This document shows positions 17,801 through 25,409 of a DNA stretch of 34,574 nt, in pieces. This stretch comes from OM182 bacterium MED-G24 (GTDB taxonomy: Bacteria > Pseudomonadota > Gammaproteobacteria > Pseudomonadales > Azotimanducaceae): positions 1-34,574 of the forward strand of contig NTKD01000012.1 of assembly GCA_002457275.1 (NCBI GenBank), given 5' to 3'. Position 1 is the first letter of the stretch. Each line of letters starts with the position of its first letter. The notes below the pieces were generated by a model. That model saw nothing but the letters and a program-made list of their open reading frames with translations. It was not told the origin of the DNA and made no database searches. The translations under genes were made by a program, and so were the position numbers.

Positions 17801-18081
17801 GTTCTTACCTGCTCGTCTCGGGATCCGACCCGGACAATGATGGCTTCATCTGTGATATTGCGGAAGCGTGTGGGTTCTTCCGCTCCATTGACCTTCCAGA
17901 AGAAATTGCGGTCAACGGTGACCTGATCGATCTGGATTTTAACGTCACCTACCTGTTGCCCATCGAGCAGAACAGTGTTCAGTCATCTGCAATCATGTCG
18001 TCCATACGATCCCGCGGTGGCATCCGGCTGCCAAGGGCAAAGGAAGCACCTATGGTTTCAGATGATAATCTAGGAAACTGA
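14875..18081 (+). CDS. Subtilisin-like (S8) serine peptidase lipoprotein with PKD domains
   Basis: The start is GTG 14875, because a very strong ribosome binding site (GGAGAGGAGG) ends four bases before it and a lipoprotein signal follows at once: basic KR, hydrophobic stretch and lipobox LLTAC with Cys16. The protein is 1068 residues. After a Gly/Pro linker come two PKD-like domains (about 33-115 and 120-200) and a PPC-like beta domain (about 275-358). A pro-region (about 370-475) precedes the S8 catalytic domain. The triad is Asp511 (VIDSGV), His572 (HGTHVAG) and Ser757 (GTSMAAPHVAG), with Asn674 for the oxyanion hole. Two further beta domains end the chain. It should be anchored in the outer membrane or exported, and degrade extracellular protein. 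It overlaps the convergent hydrolase gene by 32 bases. Confidence 0.93.
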   Translation: MKRALAAFAILLLTACSGGGGGNGTPPPSTNQPPSASFSFTPTTGPSPLIVDFDASGSRDNDGSIADFTWDFSDGNSASGATTQHSFKDSGTFTVRLTVTDNDGATNSTTQNITVDDPAPPVAVFTSSGTAIAPASISFDATGSTSTSSVITSHSWDFGDGSEGFGSIIDHVFQDSGTYTVTLTIETATGQEASESAELEIAEAIGTFSVTGTVSIPANVSVDNDVNNSFSPAVDNNLLANAQTVPSPTLLAGYLNQPGGGPDFDGLGNTWASGDLSDIFQFEAAGGEIINVTIANSELLDIDLFLLDDTGATLDQSLSLGQFETVRVPQDMPGTYFLAMDVFVPGPAGGSKYVLSIGDEVELGSAGWRTSAEFIPGELVVVESRNVSMASSTARMAVVTPGYSGPSLYQFGTNINAMVQATSTSARPPAGTLARHYRDPVQRAKYNTLAAAKTLQYTRQVSRAEPNYIHRSLLTPDDTVFNNQWHYQAINLPAAWDITVGKNDVVVAVIDSGVVTSHPDLDDRLTTDGFDFVSQATEFTSGQSGGSLDGDGIDDDPSDPGDACGVQQSSYHGTHVAGTVGAETDNNDGVAGVTWSGQIMALRALGACGSGSSFDIQQALLYAAGLPNSSGTVPAQTADVVNLSLGSEFSSASEQEIYAQVRDAGVIIVAAAGNSGIRGLEFPASYQGVISVSATSILDNLAAYSTFGPAVDVAAPGGDFSTPDIDGDGRVDGVLSTDANDAPGAPLATLEYKQGTSMAAPHVAGVIALMKGLHPELTPENVDTLLLSGLITDDLGDLGRDELFGNGRINALKAVLAAQQLANGGELEPVPLLQIRPAILNFGQLLNQLTVQVENGGTGELSITAVTSSDPFIEVTPPGSTDGLGAHTIAVDRDGLTPGIYTGSVAFESTESNSVLEVRFQVVDPSALVAGNAGVQFILVLEPVTFDVISNTNVSVQDGAYEFLLGTDITGMIAAGSYLLVSGSDPDNDGFICDIAEACGFFRSIDLPEEIAVNGDLIDLDFNVTYLLPIEQNSVQSSAIMSSIRSRGGIRLPRAKEAPMVSDDNLGN

Positions 18082-18868
18082 GAATATCGGTCGCCATGGC
18101 CTCGCTGTTGAAGGTGCCGCCGGATCCATGCCCGCCCTGCTCATCGACCACGAGCCGATGGACTGAACCCGCGTCCGAAAGCGCATTGGCGAGAAGTTCA
18201 CTCTGATGCAACGGCACTAATGGATCCTGGTCGCCATGGATGATCAGAAACGGTGGTTCCGATCCGTTCACATAGGTGACTGGGTTGGCAGTTTTGACGG
18301 CTTTCGGATGGTGTTGAATGGCACCCCCGATCAACCGTGATTCAGGGGAACCCGGATCATCGTGAATGATCTCGTCGCTGATTGAATGCGCATCCATCTG
18401 AAGAAAATCAGTCGGGCCAAACAGGTCGACCACCGCCTGAACAACGCAGTCTTGGGCTGAGTAGCCATCCGGCACAAAATGCGGGGTACCCGACGTGGTC
18501 CCAACAAGCGCGGCAAGGTGGCCTCCGGCAGACGGGCCAAAAATTCCGATTCGTCCCGAATCGAACCCGAGGCGTTCCGCATTTTGTCGCAGCCAGCCAA
18601 TACCGGACTTCACGTCAAGAATTTGAGCCGGAAACGTCGCCACCTGACTGTGTCGATAATCGAGAGAAGCCAGGGCATAGCCTTGCGCCACAAACGCGGG
18701 TAACGGCGAGTGCGCCACTTGGTGGCGATCCCCCGCCATCCAGGCACCCCCAAACACGTAGACGAGCAACGGCGGCAAACCTTCGTAGGTTTCTCGGCGT
18801 ATCACCTCCACACGAAGAGTGCCGTCCGGTGTCTCCAGAAACACGAATGACTGTTGAATCGATGTCAC
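18050..18868 (-). CDS. Alpha/beta hydrolase, BD-FAE/esterase-like
   Basis: 272 residues with no signal peptide. The oxyanion segment is VFGGAWMAG (about 38-46), a variant of the HGGG motif with Phe for His. The nucleophile Ser113 is in GPSAGG. The acid is in HGDQDPLVP (Asp215 most likely) and the base is His247 in GGHGSG. This order is that of the BD-FAE/kynurenine formamidase-like and short-chain esterase group. The reaction is ester or amide hydrolysis of an unknown small substrate in the cytoplasm. The 3' end overlaps the end of the S8 peptidase gene by 32 bases on the opposite strand. It lies downstream of the AraC-VOC gene in the same direction. Confidence 0.9.
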   Translation of the reverse strand: MTSIQQSFVFLETPDGTLRVEVIRRETYEGLPPLLVYVFGGAWMAGDRHQVAHSPLPAFVAQGYALASLDYRHSQVATFPAQILDVKSGIGWLRQNAERLGFDSGRIGIFGPSAGGHLAALVGTTSGTPHFVPDGYSAQDCVVQAVVDLFGPTDFLQMDAHSISDEIIHDDPGSPESRLIGGAIQHHPKAVKTANPVTYVNGSEPPFLIIHGDQDPLVPLHQSELLANALSDAGSVHRLVVDEQGGHGSGGTFNSEAMATDILSFLDYHLKP

Positions 18869-18944
18869 GTCACTCTCTCCCGGTCAAAGTCCCATCAGTG
18901 CTTTATCAGTGCTCTTCATTAGTGCTTCCCATGAATCCTTAACA

Positions 18945-19684
18945 CTAATCCTCGAATCCTCGAATCACCTTGATGAGGTTACCGTCTGGACCGCTCAAAT
19001 TCAGAAAAGCACCACCGTCATCGCTCTTTACGATCTCGAAAGCTTCACCTCCCCCGCGATCAACTGTTCTCGAAGTGCCGGAAGATCATTCACCTGCAGG
19101 TGGACACCCGCCGCGACGAATGGCGAACCGACCCCACCACCCTGGCTTGGTACATACAGACACGGCGGCACGTTACCGGTGCGATATTGCGCCCAGCTAT
19201 AGGCTTCCACAACAAACTCCTCTTCGAGACCGACAACTTCTCGATAATATCGCGATGACACTACGAGATCTGAAACAGGCACCTTCGCAAGGCCAATACT
19301 AAAACGAATTTTTTGCATGACATCACCATGTTTGTAGTGGTTGTTAAGTGAGCGACAGGAACGAGGAGCACAGCCAAAACGCTGGCGAAAAGCTCGTGAA
19401 AAAGCTGCATGGGTGGCGTAACCAGCTGCCAGGGCAATGTCTATGATCTTCTTTCGTGTCTGTCTCAATTCCGTACGCGCCTGGCGAAGCCGCATATCCC
19501 GGACGTGTGCGGCAACCTTCCTGCCGGTCCGCTGATAAAACACGCGCTCAAAATGAAAACGGGATAAGCCCGCTTCTCTCGCCAACGCGGCCAGTGTCAT
19601 ATCAACACTGCTGTGATCTCTCACGTGAACCAGCGCATTCCGCACTCGTCTGTTGTTCAATTCTCGCACTGACCCAGTCTGCAT
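18945..19684 (-). pseudogene. AraC-type HTH regulator fused to a VOC (glyoxalase-like) domain, frameshifted
   Basis: The intact frame (19028-19684) encodes a two-helix-turn-helix AraC DNA-binding domain at about residues 25-110 (TLAALAREAGLSRFHFERVF and IALAAGYATHAAFSRAFRQRFG). A VOC domain follows, starting near MQKIRFSIGLAKVPVSDL. The frame stops early, but a one-base shift at a run of five C on the plus strand (19051-19055) recovers the VOC C terminus: GGAFLNLSGPDGNLIKVIRG, ending at TAG 18945-18947. One extra G on the coding strand would restore the whole gene. An internal ATG before MQKI could also make a separate VOC protein. The DNA-binding domain is N-terminal, unlike most AraC proteins. 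It is divergent from the CmcJ-like gene, which it may control, with a ligand bound by the VOC part. Confidence 0.75.
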
Positions 19685-19809
19685 CCGATGCTGCTGTGAA
19701 ACTGTACATTTGTTGCGGTTAAATCAAGCACTGCAGCCACCGCCACGGACAATCAGGTACAATGCGCGCTCTTTCAAACGTCACGTTCTAATACTGATCG
19801 AGTAATTCC

Positions 19810-20610
19810 ATGACAGACGCAGTCCTGGCAGAGGTCCGATACCTTGATGAACCCTGGCGCGACAGGGATGAACGCCCGTTTATCTTCTCTCGCGAAACCC
19901 GGCACAAGAACACCATCAAACATGAGGTGGCCATCAACAACGCCCGCCCCCTCGTTGCCGATGGTTCTATCGATTTTGATCACAATGGGTTTACGTTGCA
20001 CGCGTTCAACCATCAGGTCTCTGATTGGAGCAGCAATGAACAGGTAGCAACAACGTACGCCAGCACCATTGTGCCCATGCTGAAGTCGCTGACCGGCTGC
20101 GAGGACGCCTTCGTCATGGGACATCAGGTCCGTAACGAGAATCCTGAAACGTTCCTGGGTGCCTATTCCCGGTATGTGCATTGCGACTACCCACTGCACC
20201 CAATGCGCGAACGTGAATCCGCCGTGTTGAAACGATACGAGAGCCCGCTTGCTGATGAATTAGAGGATCGCGAATACGTCTGGTACAACATCTGGGCGCC
20301 CATAGAACGGATCGCAGAGCAGAACCAGCTGTGCGTCGTCGACGCGGCATCCGCGTCAATGGACGACTTCCGGGAGTACCATTTCAGCCCCAAAGCAGAA
20401 GGTGGGTACGCGACGTTACCCCTGTATAACCCTGCTCATCGCTTCTACTACTTCAACGACATGCAGACCGATGAATGCATCGTGTTCAAGCAATACGATT
20501 CCCGATCGGAGAAACCCATGGTGTGTCCACATACCTCGTTCTTCGACAGTCACAAGGGTGAGCGACAGGGTCGCCGCAGTGTCGAGTACCGGGCACTCTG
20601 TATCCTCTGA
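19810..20610 (+). CDS. CmcJ/NvfI-family oxygenase-like protein
   Basis: 266 residues. Several features match the CmcJ/NvfI (AsaB-like) family: RYVHCDYPLHPM, which carries a candidate His-x-Asp metal pair; VWYNIWAPIERIAEQNQLCV; the run from YYFNDMQTDECIVFKQYDS; and a final HTSFFDSH segment. Known members act in cephamycin, novofumigatonin and related pathways as hydroxylases, isomerases or desaturases, and several are Fe(II)-dependent. The substrate here is unknown. ATG 19810 is preceded by GAG about eight bases upstream, and TACAAT at 19758-19763 could be a -10 element, although no good -35 is seen. The acyl-CoA synthetase gene follows 47 bases downstream, so the two probably form an operon opposite the AraC-VOC gene. 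Confidence 0.8.
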   Translation: MTDAVLAEVRYLDEPWRDRDERPFIFSRETRHKNTIKHEVAINNARPLVADGSIDFDHNGFTLHAFNHQVSDWSSNEQVATTYASTIVPMLKSLTGCEDAFVMGHQVRNENPETFLGAYSRYVHCDYPLHPMRERESAVLKRYESPLADELEDREYVWYNIWAPIERIAEQNQLCVVDAASASMDDFREYHFSPKAEGGYATLPLYNPAHRFYYFNDMQTDECIVFKQYDSRSEKPMVCPHTSFFDSHKGERQGRRSVEYRALCIL

Positions 20611-20657
20611 GCCCCACCACTCACATCTCGAATAGAAAAATACGAAGAGCATCGACC

Positions 20658-22295
20658 ATGAGCGCCGTTTCCAATCTGGGCACTATCAACGAGGCCATCG
20701 CGGCAACAATTTCCGACCGGGACGCAATCGTGTTCAAGGATCGACGATTGTCCTATGGCCACCTCGCCGAGCGAACACGTCACCTGGCCAATTTCCTACT
20801 GGATCAGGGATTTGGCTGTCGCAAAGAGAGGGACGTCCTGTCGCCCTGGGAAAGTGGCCAGGATCATCTGGGCCTGTACCTTTACAATGGGAACGAGTAT
20901 CTGGAGGGAATGCTCGGTGCGTTCAAATCACGCACAGTCCCGTTCAACGTCAACTATCGCTACGTTGACGAGGAACTCGCCTACCTGTTGAACAACGCCA
21001 GCTGTCAGATTCTCATCTACCACGCCTCCCTCGCTGACCGGGTCGCATCGGTTCGGAACCAGATCCCTTCACTGAAAGTCCTGCTCCAGGTCAATGACGA
21101 CGACAGCATTCCACTTTTGCCAGGCGCTATCGACTACGAAGACGCGCTCGCTGGCGCATCAGATGCCATGCCCGATCTGCCTTTTTCCGATGACGATCTT
21201 TACATTTTGTACACCGGCGGTACGACCGGTATGCCAAAAGGCGTGCTCTGGCGACAAGCTGATATCCTGGCCGCGGCATTGGGGGGCAAGACGTCCAAGA
21301 ACGAGATCATCCCACCTGAACAATTCGCAGAACGGTCAGAACGCGTCAACCATCGGTATCTAACGGCGCCGCCTTTCATGCACGGTGCAGGCTCCTGGGT
21401 CGCCTTCCAGGCTCTGCATTCCGGTGGAACGGTACTCGTCCAGGACAACGTTTACAGATTGGATCCCGACGACATCATCGACACCTGCATTAAAGAGCGT
21501 GCCGATGTGATGATGATCGTGGGTGATGCATTCGGTCGACCTATCGCCGATGCCCTTGAGAAAAACCCGAGGGAGATGCCCGCGCTCAAGAACATCATCA
21601 CGGGCGGCGCAGTGACAACCGCGTCCCTGAAATCACAGTTGCTTGGCCTGCTTCCCCAAATCAATATCGTTGACGCCGCCGGTTCCTCGGAAACGGGCAG
21701 CCAGGGCCAGCACGTCAGCAATTCAGACAGCGGTGCTGCCACAGGTCGCTTTTCACTGCGACCAGGAAATGTCGTGTTGAACGAAACCATGGACGGAGTC
21801 CTCGATGCAGGCCACGAGGAACTTGGGTGGTGGGCCCAAAGTGGTCAGATCCCGCTAGGATACCTGGATGACGAAAAGAAAACCGCCGCGACCTTTGTCA
21901 CCGTGGACGGCACAAGATACTCGGTACCCGGTGACCGCGTGAGACTGCTCACAGACGGTTCACTGGAACTACACGGGCGCGACTCCGTCACCATCAACTC
22001 CGGTGGCGAGAAGATCTTTGCAGAGGAAGTTGAGCAGGCATTGAAACACCACGGTGATGTTTACGATGCGGTTGTGACCAGTCGCGCCTCCGAACGGTGG
22101 GGACAGGAAGTGGTCGCTATTGTGCAGCTTCGCAGTGGCGCAAGACAGGATGAAGCGGCTCTGCTCAAGGAATGTGAGCGACACATCGCACGCTACAAAT
22201 TCCCGAAGGTGTTTGTGTTCTGTGACGAAATCCTGCGAAGCCCAAACGGCAAAGCCGACTATCGATGGGCCAAGGCCCAGGTGGAAGACAGTTGA
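20658..22295 (+). CDS. AMP-dependent acyl-CoA synthetase
   Basis: 545 residues of the ANL adenylation family. The phosphate-binding motif YTGGTTGMPKGV is at 185-196. SSETGSQGQH is in the A5 position, and YSVPGDRVRL near 425 fits A7. GRDSVTINSGGEKIFAEEVE marks the C-terminal hinge, and the catalytic Lys is Lys532 in SPNGKADYRW. The unusual segment WESGQDHLGLYLYNGNEYLEG is shared with a FadD subgroup found in steroid- and fatty-acid-degrading bacteria. It would activate a carboxylic acid to its CoA thioester in the cytoplasm; the acid is unknown. GAAGAG precedes ATG 20658. It follows the CmcJ-like gene and is followed at once by a 5'-truncated BIG2-like gene in another frame. Confidence 0.94.
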   Translation: MSAVSNLGTINEAIAATISDRDAIVFKDRRLSYGHLAERTRHLANFLLDQGFGCRKERDVLSPWESGQDHLGLYLYNGNEYLEGMLGAFKSRTVPFNVNYRYVDEELAYLLNNASCQILIYHASLADRVASVRNQIPSLKVLLQVNDDDSIPLLPGAIDYEDALAGASDAMPDLPFSDDDLYILYTGGTTGMPKGVLWRQADILAAALGGKTSKNEIIPPEQFAERSERVNHRYLTAPPFMHGAGSWVAFQALHSGGTVLVQDNVYRLDPDDIIDTCIKERADVMMIVGDAFGRPIADALEKNPREMPALKNIITGGAVTTASLKSQLLGLLPQINIVDAAGSSETGSQGQHVSNSDSGAATGRFSLRPGNVVLNETMDGVLDAGHEELGWWAQSGQIPLGYLDDEKKTAATFVTVDGTRYSVPGDRVRLLTDGSLELHGRDSVTINSGGEKIFAEEVEQALKHHGDVYDAVVTSRASERWGQEVVAIVQLRSGARQDEAALLKECERHIARYKFPKVFVFCDEILRSPNGKADYRWAKAQVEDS

Positions 22296-22377
22296 ATCAG
22301 CCCCGCCTGACCTCATACCGCCCTCGCAGCAGACCAGTTATCGAGCGTTTGGGAGATCCTGTTCCGGGGTCAATACT

Positions 22378-23217
22378 GACCAGGCGCAGAGCGATTTCGC
22401 CATCGAAGGTGAAGACACAACAATTCCGCTGCTCGAAGAAATCTTCCAGCTTGGTGTTGCGGGTCGTTTCGACCAGATCGTGACCTGGAGTTACCGCAAC
22501 GATACCGTCGCCGCGGTTGACGAGGTTGGAGTCGTGACATTCGTATCGGCCGGTACGGTTGATATCACTGCATCGGTTCCGGGATTCTCTACCGACGTGC
22601 TGGATTTCTCTGCGGCATCCGACAGGATCACGCTGACCATTGTTCGGTCTGAACAGGACGAGTTGTCGTTCGAGTTTGAAGGGATCGAGACAGTCGTTGG
22701 CTAAGAAGAAACAAACCCATTCGGTGGTGGTAGCGGCACCGGTGACATCACATTCTCTTCCAGCGATGAGACCGTGGATGCCGACGGCGTCGTTACGACG
22801 GTCAGTGCTGGTGAAGCTGTCATCAGTGCTGTCAAAGCCGGTGATGACGCCTTCCTGGAATCCAATATCGCCACGTATGACATTGTTGCAGAAATGCGGG
22901 AACAGCCCCTACTGGCATTCGAGTCCGGTCTGGTTCAGTTCATCTTCGGTGAAAAAGTACCTGCCAACGCCCTTACCGGCGGCGCTGGTAAAGGTGCCGT
23001 CACCTACAAGATCGACAATGGGAGTATCGACACCATCAGTGCTGATGGTGTCGTGACCGCGGTGGCACCCGGGTTCACATTTGTCAGTGCGGTCAAGGCC
23101 GCAGATGGCACCTTCGGTCCATCGAATACCGCGAACTACGAACTACTCATCAGCGAAGAATCTGCTGAATGTGTATTTGACCAATCCGCCTGGGATGACT
23201 GCGAACTTTCGCAGTAA
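22378..23217 (+). pseudogene. Bacterial Ig-like (BIG2-type) repeat protein, no start and in-frame TAA
   Basis: The frame is open from inside the end of the ligase gene but has no ATG, GTG or TTG between the ligase stop and the first Ig-like repeat, so the 5' end and signal peptide are missing. A TAA stop occurs at 22702-22704, and the same frame runs on to 23217. At least three repeats are visible. Each has a GxG(T/D)-type strand, then a T-Y/F-x-S-x-D/N segment, then ADGVVT-V-AG-ISAVKA (near 22500, 22770 and 23040). Aligning the second and third repeats puts the stop where the third has Glu in FGEKV. A surface or exported adhesin-like function is inferred from the domain only. Confidence 0.7.
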
Positions 23218-23255
23218 TCGGGCAGTCCACACTTTTTTCTTAAGGAGAAAAATCA

Positions 23256-23810
23256 TTGAAACTGAAACAGACTGGTCTGATTGCCCTGATCGCCCTGGCG
23301 ATGGCAAACCCCGTCGTTGCTGATGAGGTCAACTCGGAAGCTGTCACAACATTCGAGCAAGGTTCTACGCTCAGCTCGAGTGCCATGAACACCACCATCG
23401 GTGCGCTCGTCACCGCCATCAATGACAATGCTGAGCGTATCGCTGCGATGGAAGAACCCATGGCGGGAGGGACAGATGTGAGTGGCAAGAGCTGCTGCAT
23501 GATCTCGATCGGCACGGGTATGTTTGCACCCTCCATACCCGCAGAGATCGACATCAAAGGCACACCTGAGACTCCATTCGAAGATATTGATGACAACGGC
23601 GTCTTTGGCGGCAACGTGTTCTGATTCTCCGGCGGCATCGTGTTCAATGTCAATGGAACCGTCGGTGCCACCGTATTCAACGACTCATTTATCGAGGTCT
23701 TTTCGAACCGTGTCATAAGTGACACCGACTTCGTGCCTGGGCAAACGGATACGTGGATGTGGACCGAGGAAGGCAACAACGTTGATCTAATTTTCGTCGA
23801 ACAAGGTTAG
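23256..23810 (+). pseudogene. Exported hypothetical protein, in-frame TGA
   Basis: The gene starts at TTG 23256 with a strong ribosome binding site (AAGGAG, eight bases before). A Sec signal peptide follows: MKLKQTGLIALIALAMANPVVADE, cut after VVA. The frame meets TGA at 23622-23624 (in NVF-stop-FSGG) and then continues in frame to TAG at 23808. The part after the stop has normal coding content, such as GTVGATVFNDSFIEVFSN. The total would be about 184 residues. I recognise no family; the N-terminal EVNSEAVTTFEQGSTLSSSAMN and the acidic middle are the main features. TGG to TGA is the simplest single change, so Trp is a likely original residue. It sits 38 bases after the BIG2-like gene and may once have been in its operon. 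Confidence 0.6.
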
Positions 23811-23931
23811 CCCGATTCGATCACACCGGGCCCGTGCTCATTTTCGGAACAATCGACGCCGAGGAAGTGTAATGGTGTCTGGTACGAGTAAAACATCACA
23901 ATCGGTGTTCAAGTACCTAACATTGAAAGCT

Positions 23932-23956
23932 GCGGCGGATACGTCCCACCCGCCGC
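23932..23956 (+). other. GC-rich inverted repeat
   Basis: GCGGCGG (23932-23938) pairs with CCGCCGC (23950-23956) across an 11-base loop, just upstream of the terminator at 23983. No T-run follows. It may add to transcript-end structure. No credible gene lies in 23811-24081. Confidence 0.4.
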
Positions 23957-23982
23957 GTAGTTACTGCCACTTACATTTAAAG

Positions 23983-24004
23983 GCCGGCTTCAAGCCGGCT
24001 TTTT
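23983..24004 (+). terminator. Rho-independent terminator
   Basis: GCCGGC (23983-23988), loop TTCAA, GCCGGC (23994-23999), then TTTTT (24000-24004). The stem extends with AAGCC on one side. AAA precedes the stem, so weak activity toward the minus strand is possible. It would end transcripts from the synthetase/BIG2/exported-protein region. Confidence 0.8.
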
Positions 24005-24081
24005 CTGCCTGCATTCAACAAATTGTTCGTTTCCCCACCTCGTCTGATCCCCCTGATGCAGGATCGGGCATCCTCTGGCCG

Positions 24082-24945
24082 TCAGATATTGTGCTCGTTC
24101 CGGAAGTTCTCCCAACGGTCAAACGCCGCCGCAATCTCCTCCCCTCTCGCCCCCACCCTCTCCTTGAAACTCGGATGCGAGAAGATATAGAACACGTCGT
24201 TCACGATGGCATCGAGCACCATGTCGCCGATCACTGACGGTTGGAGAATATTGTCCATCATCGACCCTATTCCCCGACCTTCAGCAGCGCTCGAACCGGT
24301 ACCGGATTGACGCGACTGCGTGCTCTCTTTCTTCAGGTCATCCGGACGATTGCGCTCAGCGTTGAAGATATTCGTCGCAACAACACCCGGACACAACACG
24401 GACGTACCGATGTTGAACTGTGCGAGATCTGGGCGCATTGCTTCAGACAGGCCCTGCACCGCAAACTTGGACATGTTGTAGACGCTCAAACCCGCAATGC
24501 CGATGTGCCCAGCGATCGACGCGGTATTGACGATGTGACCTCCTTCACCATGAGACTTGATGAGATCCACGAACGTCACCATCCCGTTGATCACACCCTG
24601 AACGTTGACGTTCATCACCCAGTCCCAGTCCTTGTAGGTCATATCCGACACATTGCCGCCGACGAAGACCCCCGCGTTGTTGCAGAGCACGTGTACCTTG
24701 CCGAACGCCTCGATGGTCTTGTTCGCTGCATCCGACATCGAGTCCCGATCCGTCACATCGATTTTGATGGTCAACACGTCTGTGTTGCTGTCGGAAAATT
24801 CATCGTCAACCGCTGCAAGCGCCGAATCCTCGATATCAGCGATAACCACCTTCATCCCGGCGCCGGATAGTGACCGCGCCATCGCGAGTCCCAGGCCACT
24901 GGCACCACCGGTGATAAATGCAACCTTACCTGCAACGTCTTTCAT
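24082..24945 (-). CDS. Short-chain dehydrogenase/reductase (SDR)
   Basis: 287 residues. Motifs: TGGASGLG at 12-19, NNAG at 89-92, Ser143 (NTASIAG), Tyr156 and Lys160 (YNMSK). Asp37 and Asp40 (IADIED), after the second beta strand, suggest a preference for NAD(H). The C-terminal extension (about 215-287, SMMDNILQPSVIGDMVLDAI) is longer than in core SDRs and resembles multi-domain or steroid-type members. The start ATG 24945 has an excellent ribosome binding site (AAGGAG, six bases upstream). It lies 50 bases after the broken ABM-domain gene in the same direction, so the two probably formed an operon. The substrate is unknown. Confidence 0.92.
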   Translation of the reverse strand: MKDVAGKVAFITGGASGLGLAMARSLSGAGMKVVIADIEDSALAAVDDEFSDSNTDVLTIKIDVTDRDSMSDAANKTIEAFGKVHVLCNNAGVFVGGNVSDMTYKDWDWVMNVNVQGVINGMVTFVDLIKSHGEGGHIVNTASIAGHIGIAGLSVYNMSKFAVQGLSEAMRPDLAQFNIGTSVLCPGVVATNIFNAERNRPDDLKKESTQSRQSGTGSSAAEGRGIGSMMDNILQPSVIGDMVLDAIVNDVFYIFSHPSFKERVGARGEEIAAAFDRWENFRNEHNI

Positions 24946-24995
24946 TGTTTTCTCCTTTTTCTTGTCCTAGATGGAGGGATGCGACACGAAACAAT

Positions 24996-25289
24996 TCATC
25001 GCGTCGGATGATGTACCACCTCGAAGACCTTGATGTCAGGACGCGCTGACATCTTGTCTGAAAGCAGGCGAACGTTCTAATCATGATGCGGCGTGACGCC
25101 GTGGGCACGAAAAGCATCCATGTCCTCGTAGATCTCTATCGTCCCCAGGCCATCCTTGTCTTTGATCACCGTATACAGATTAGTACCCGGCTCATTATCG
25201 ATGCACTCGCTGGCGAACACCTTCATGCGCTCTTCGACTGCATCCTCCTCACACGGTTTCACATAGAAACGCACATTCACTGCTAGCAT
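24996..25289 (-). pseudogene. ABM (antibiotic biosynthesis monooxygenase-like) domain protein, in-frame TAG
   Basis: The first frame (25077-25289) gives 70 residues matching the start of an ABM/quinol monooxygenase-type protein: VNVRFYVKP, then ASECIDNEPGTNLYTVIKD, then IEIYEDMDAFRAHGVTPHHD. A TAG codon at 25077-25079 then ends it. Reading on in the same frame gives SDKMSARPDIKVFEVVHHPTR and a TGA at 24996, which is the expected C-terminal half of the domain. The full product would be about 97 residues, the normal family length. ABM proteins are small dimeric cytoplasmic enzymes that oxidise quinols or polyketides without cofactors. The gene is divergent from the GMC oxidoreductase and probably cotranscribed with the SDR downstream. 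Confidence 0.7.
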
Positions 25290-25409
25290 CGTTTGCTCCG
25301 GTATTCTGATACGCGAAAGTATACATCAGGGTAATCGAGCAGGTTTCCCGCCCAAGACCTGGCTTGGTATGCTCGGGCTTAAACGTTCCAGACGCTACAG
25401 AGATTCCCA

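Noticed and set aside
23872-24237. Possible 121-residue gene between the exported protein and the SDR
   Set aside because: It runs through the terminator hairpin and into the SDR antisense, has no ribosome binding site and no domain.
24241-24870. Plus-strand open frame over the SDR at 24082-24945
   Set aside because: Antisense to a well-marked SDR; His- and Arg-rich shadow sequence.
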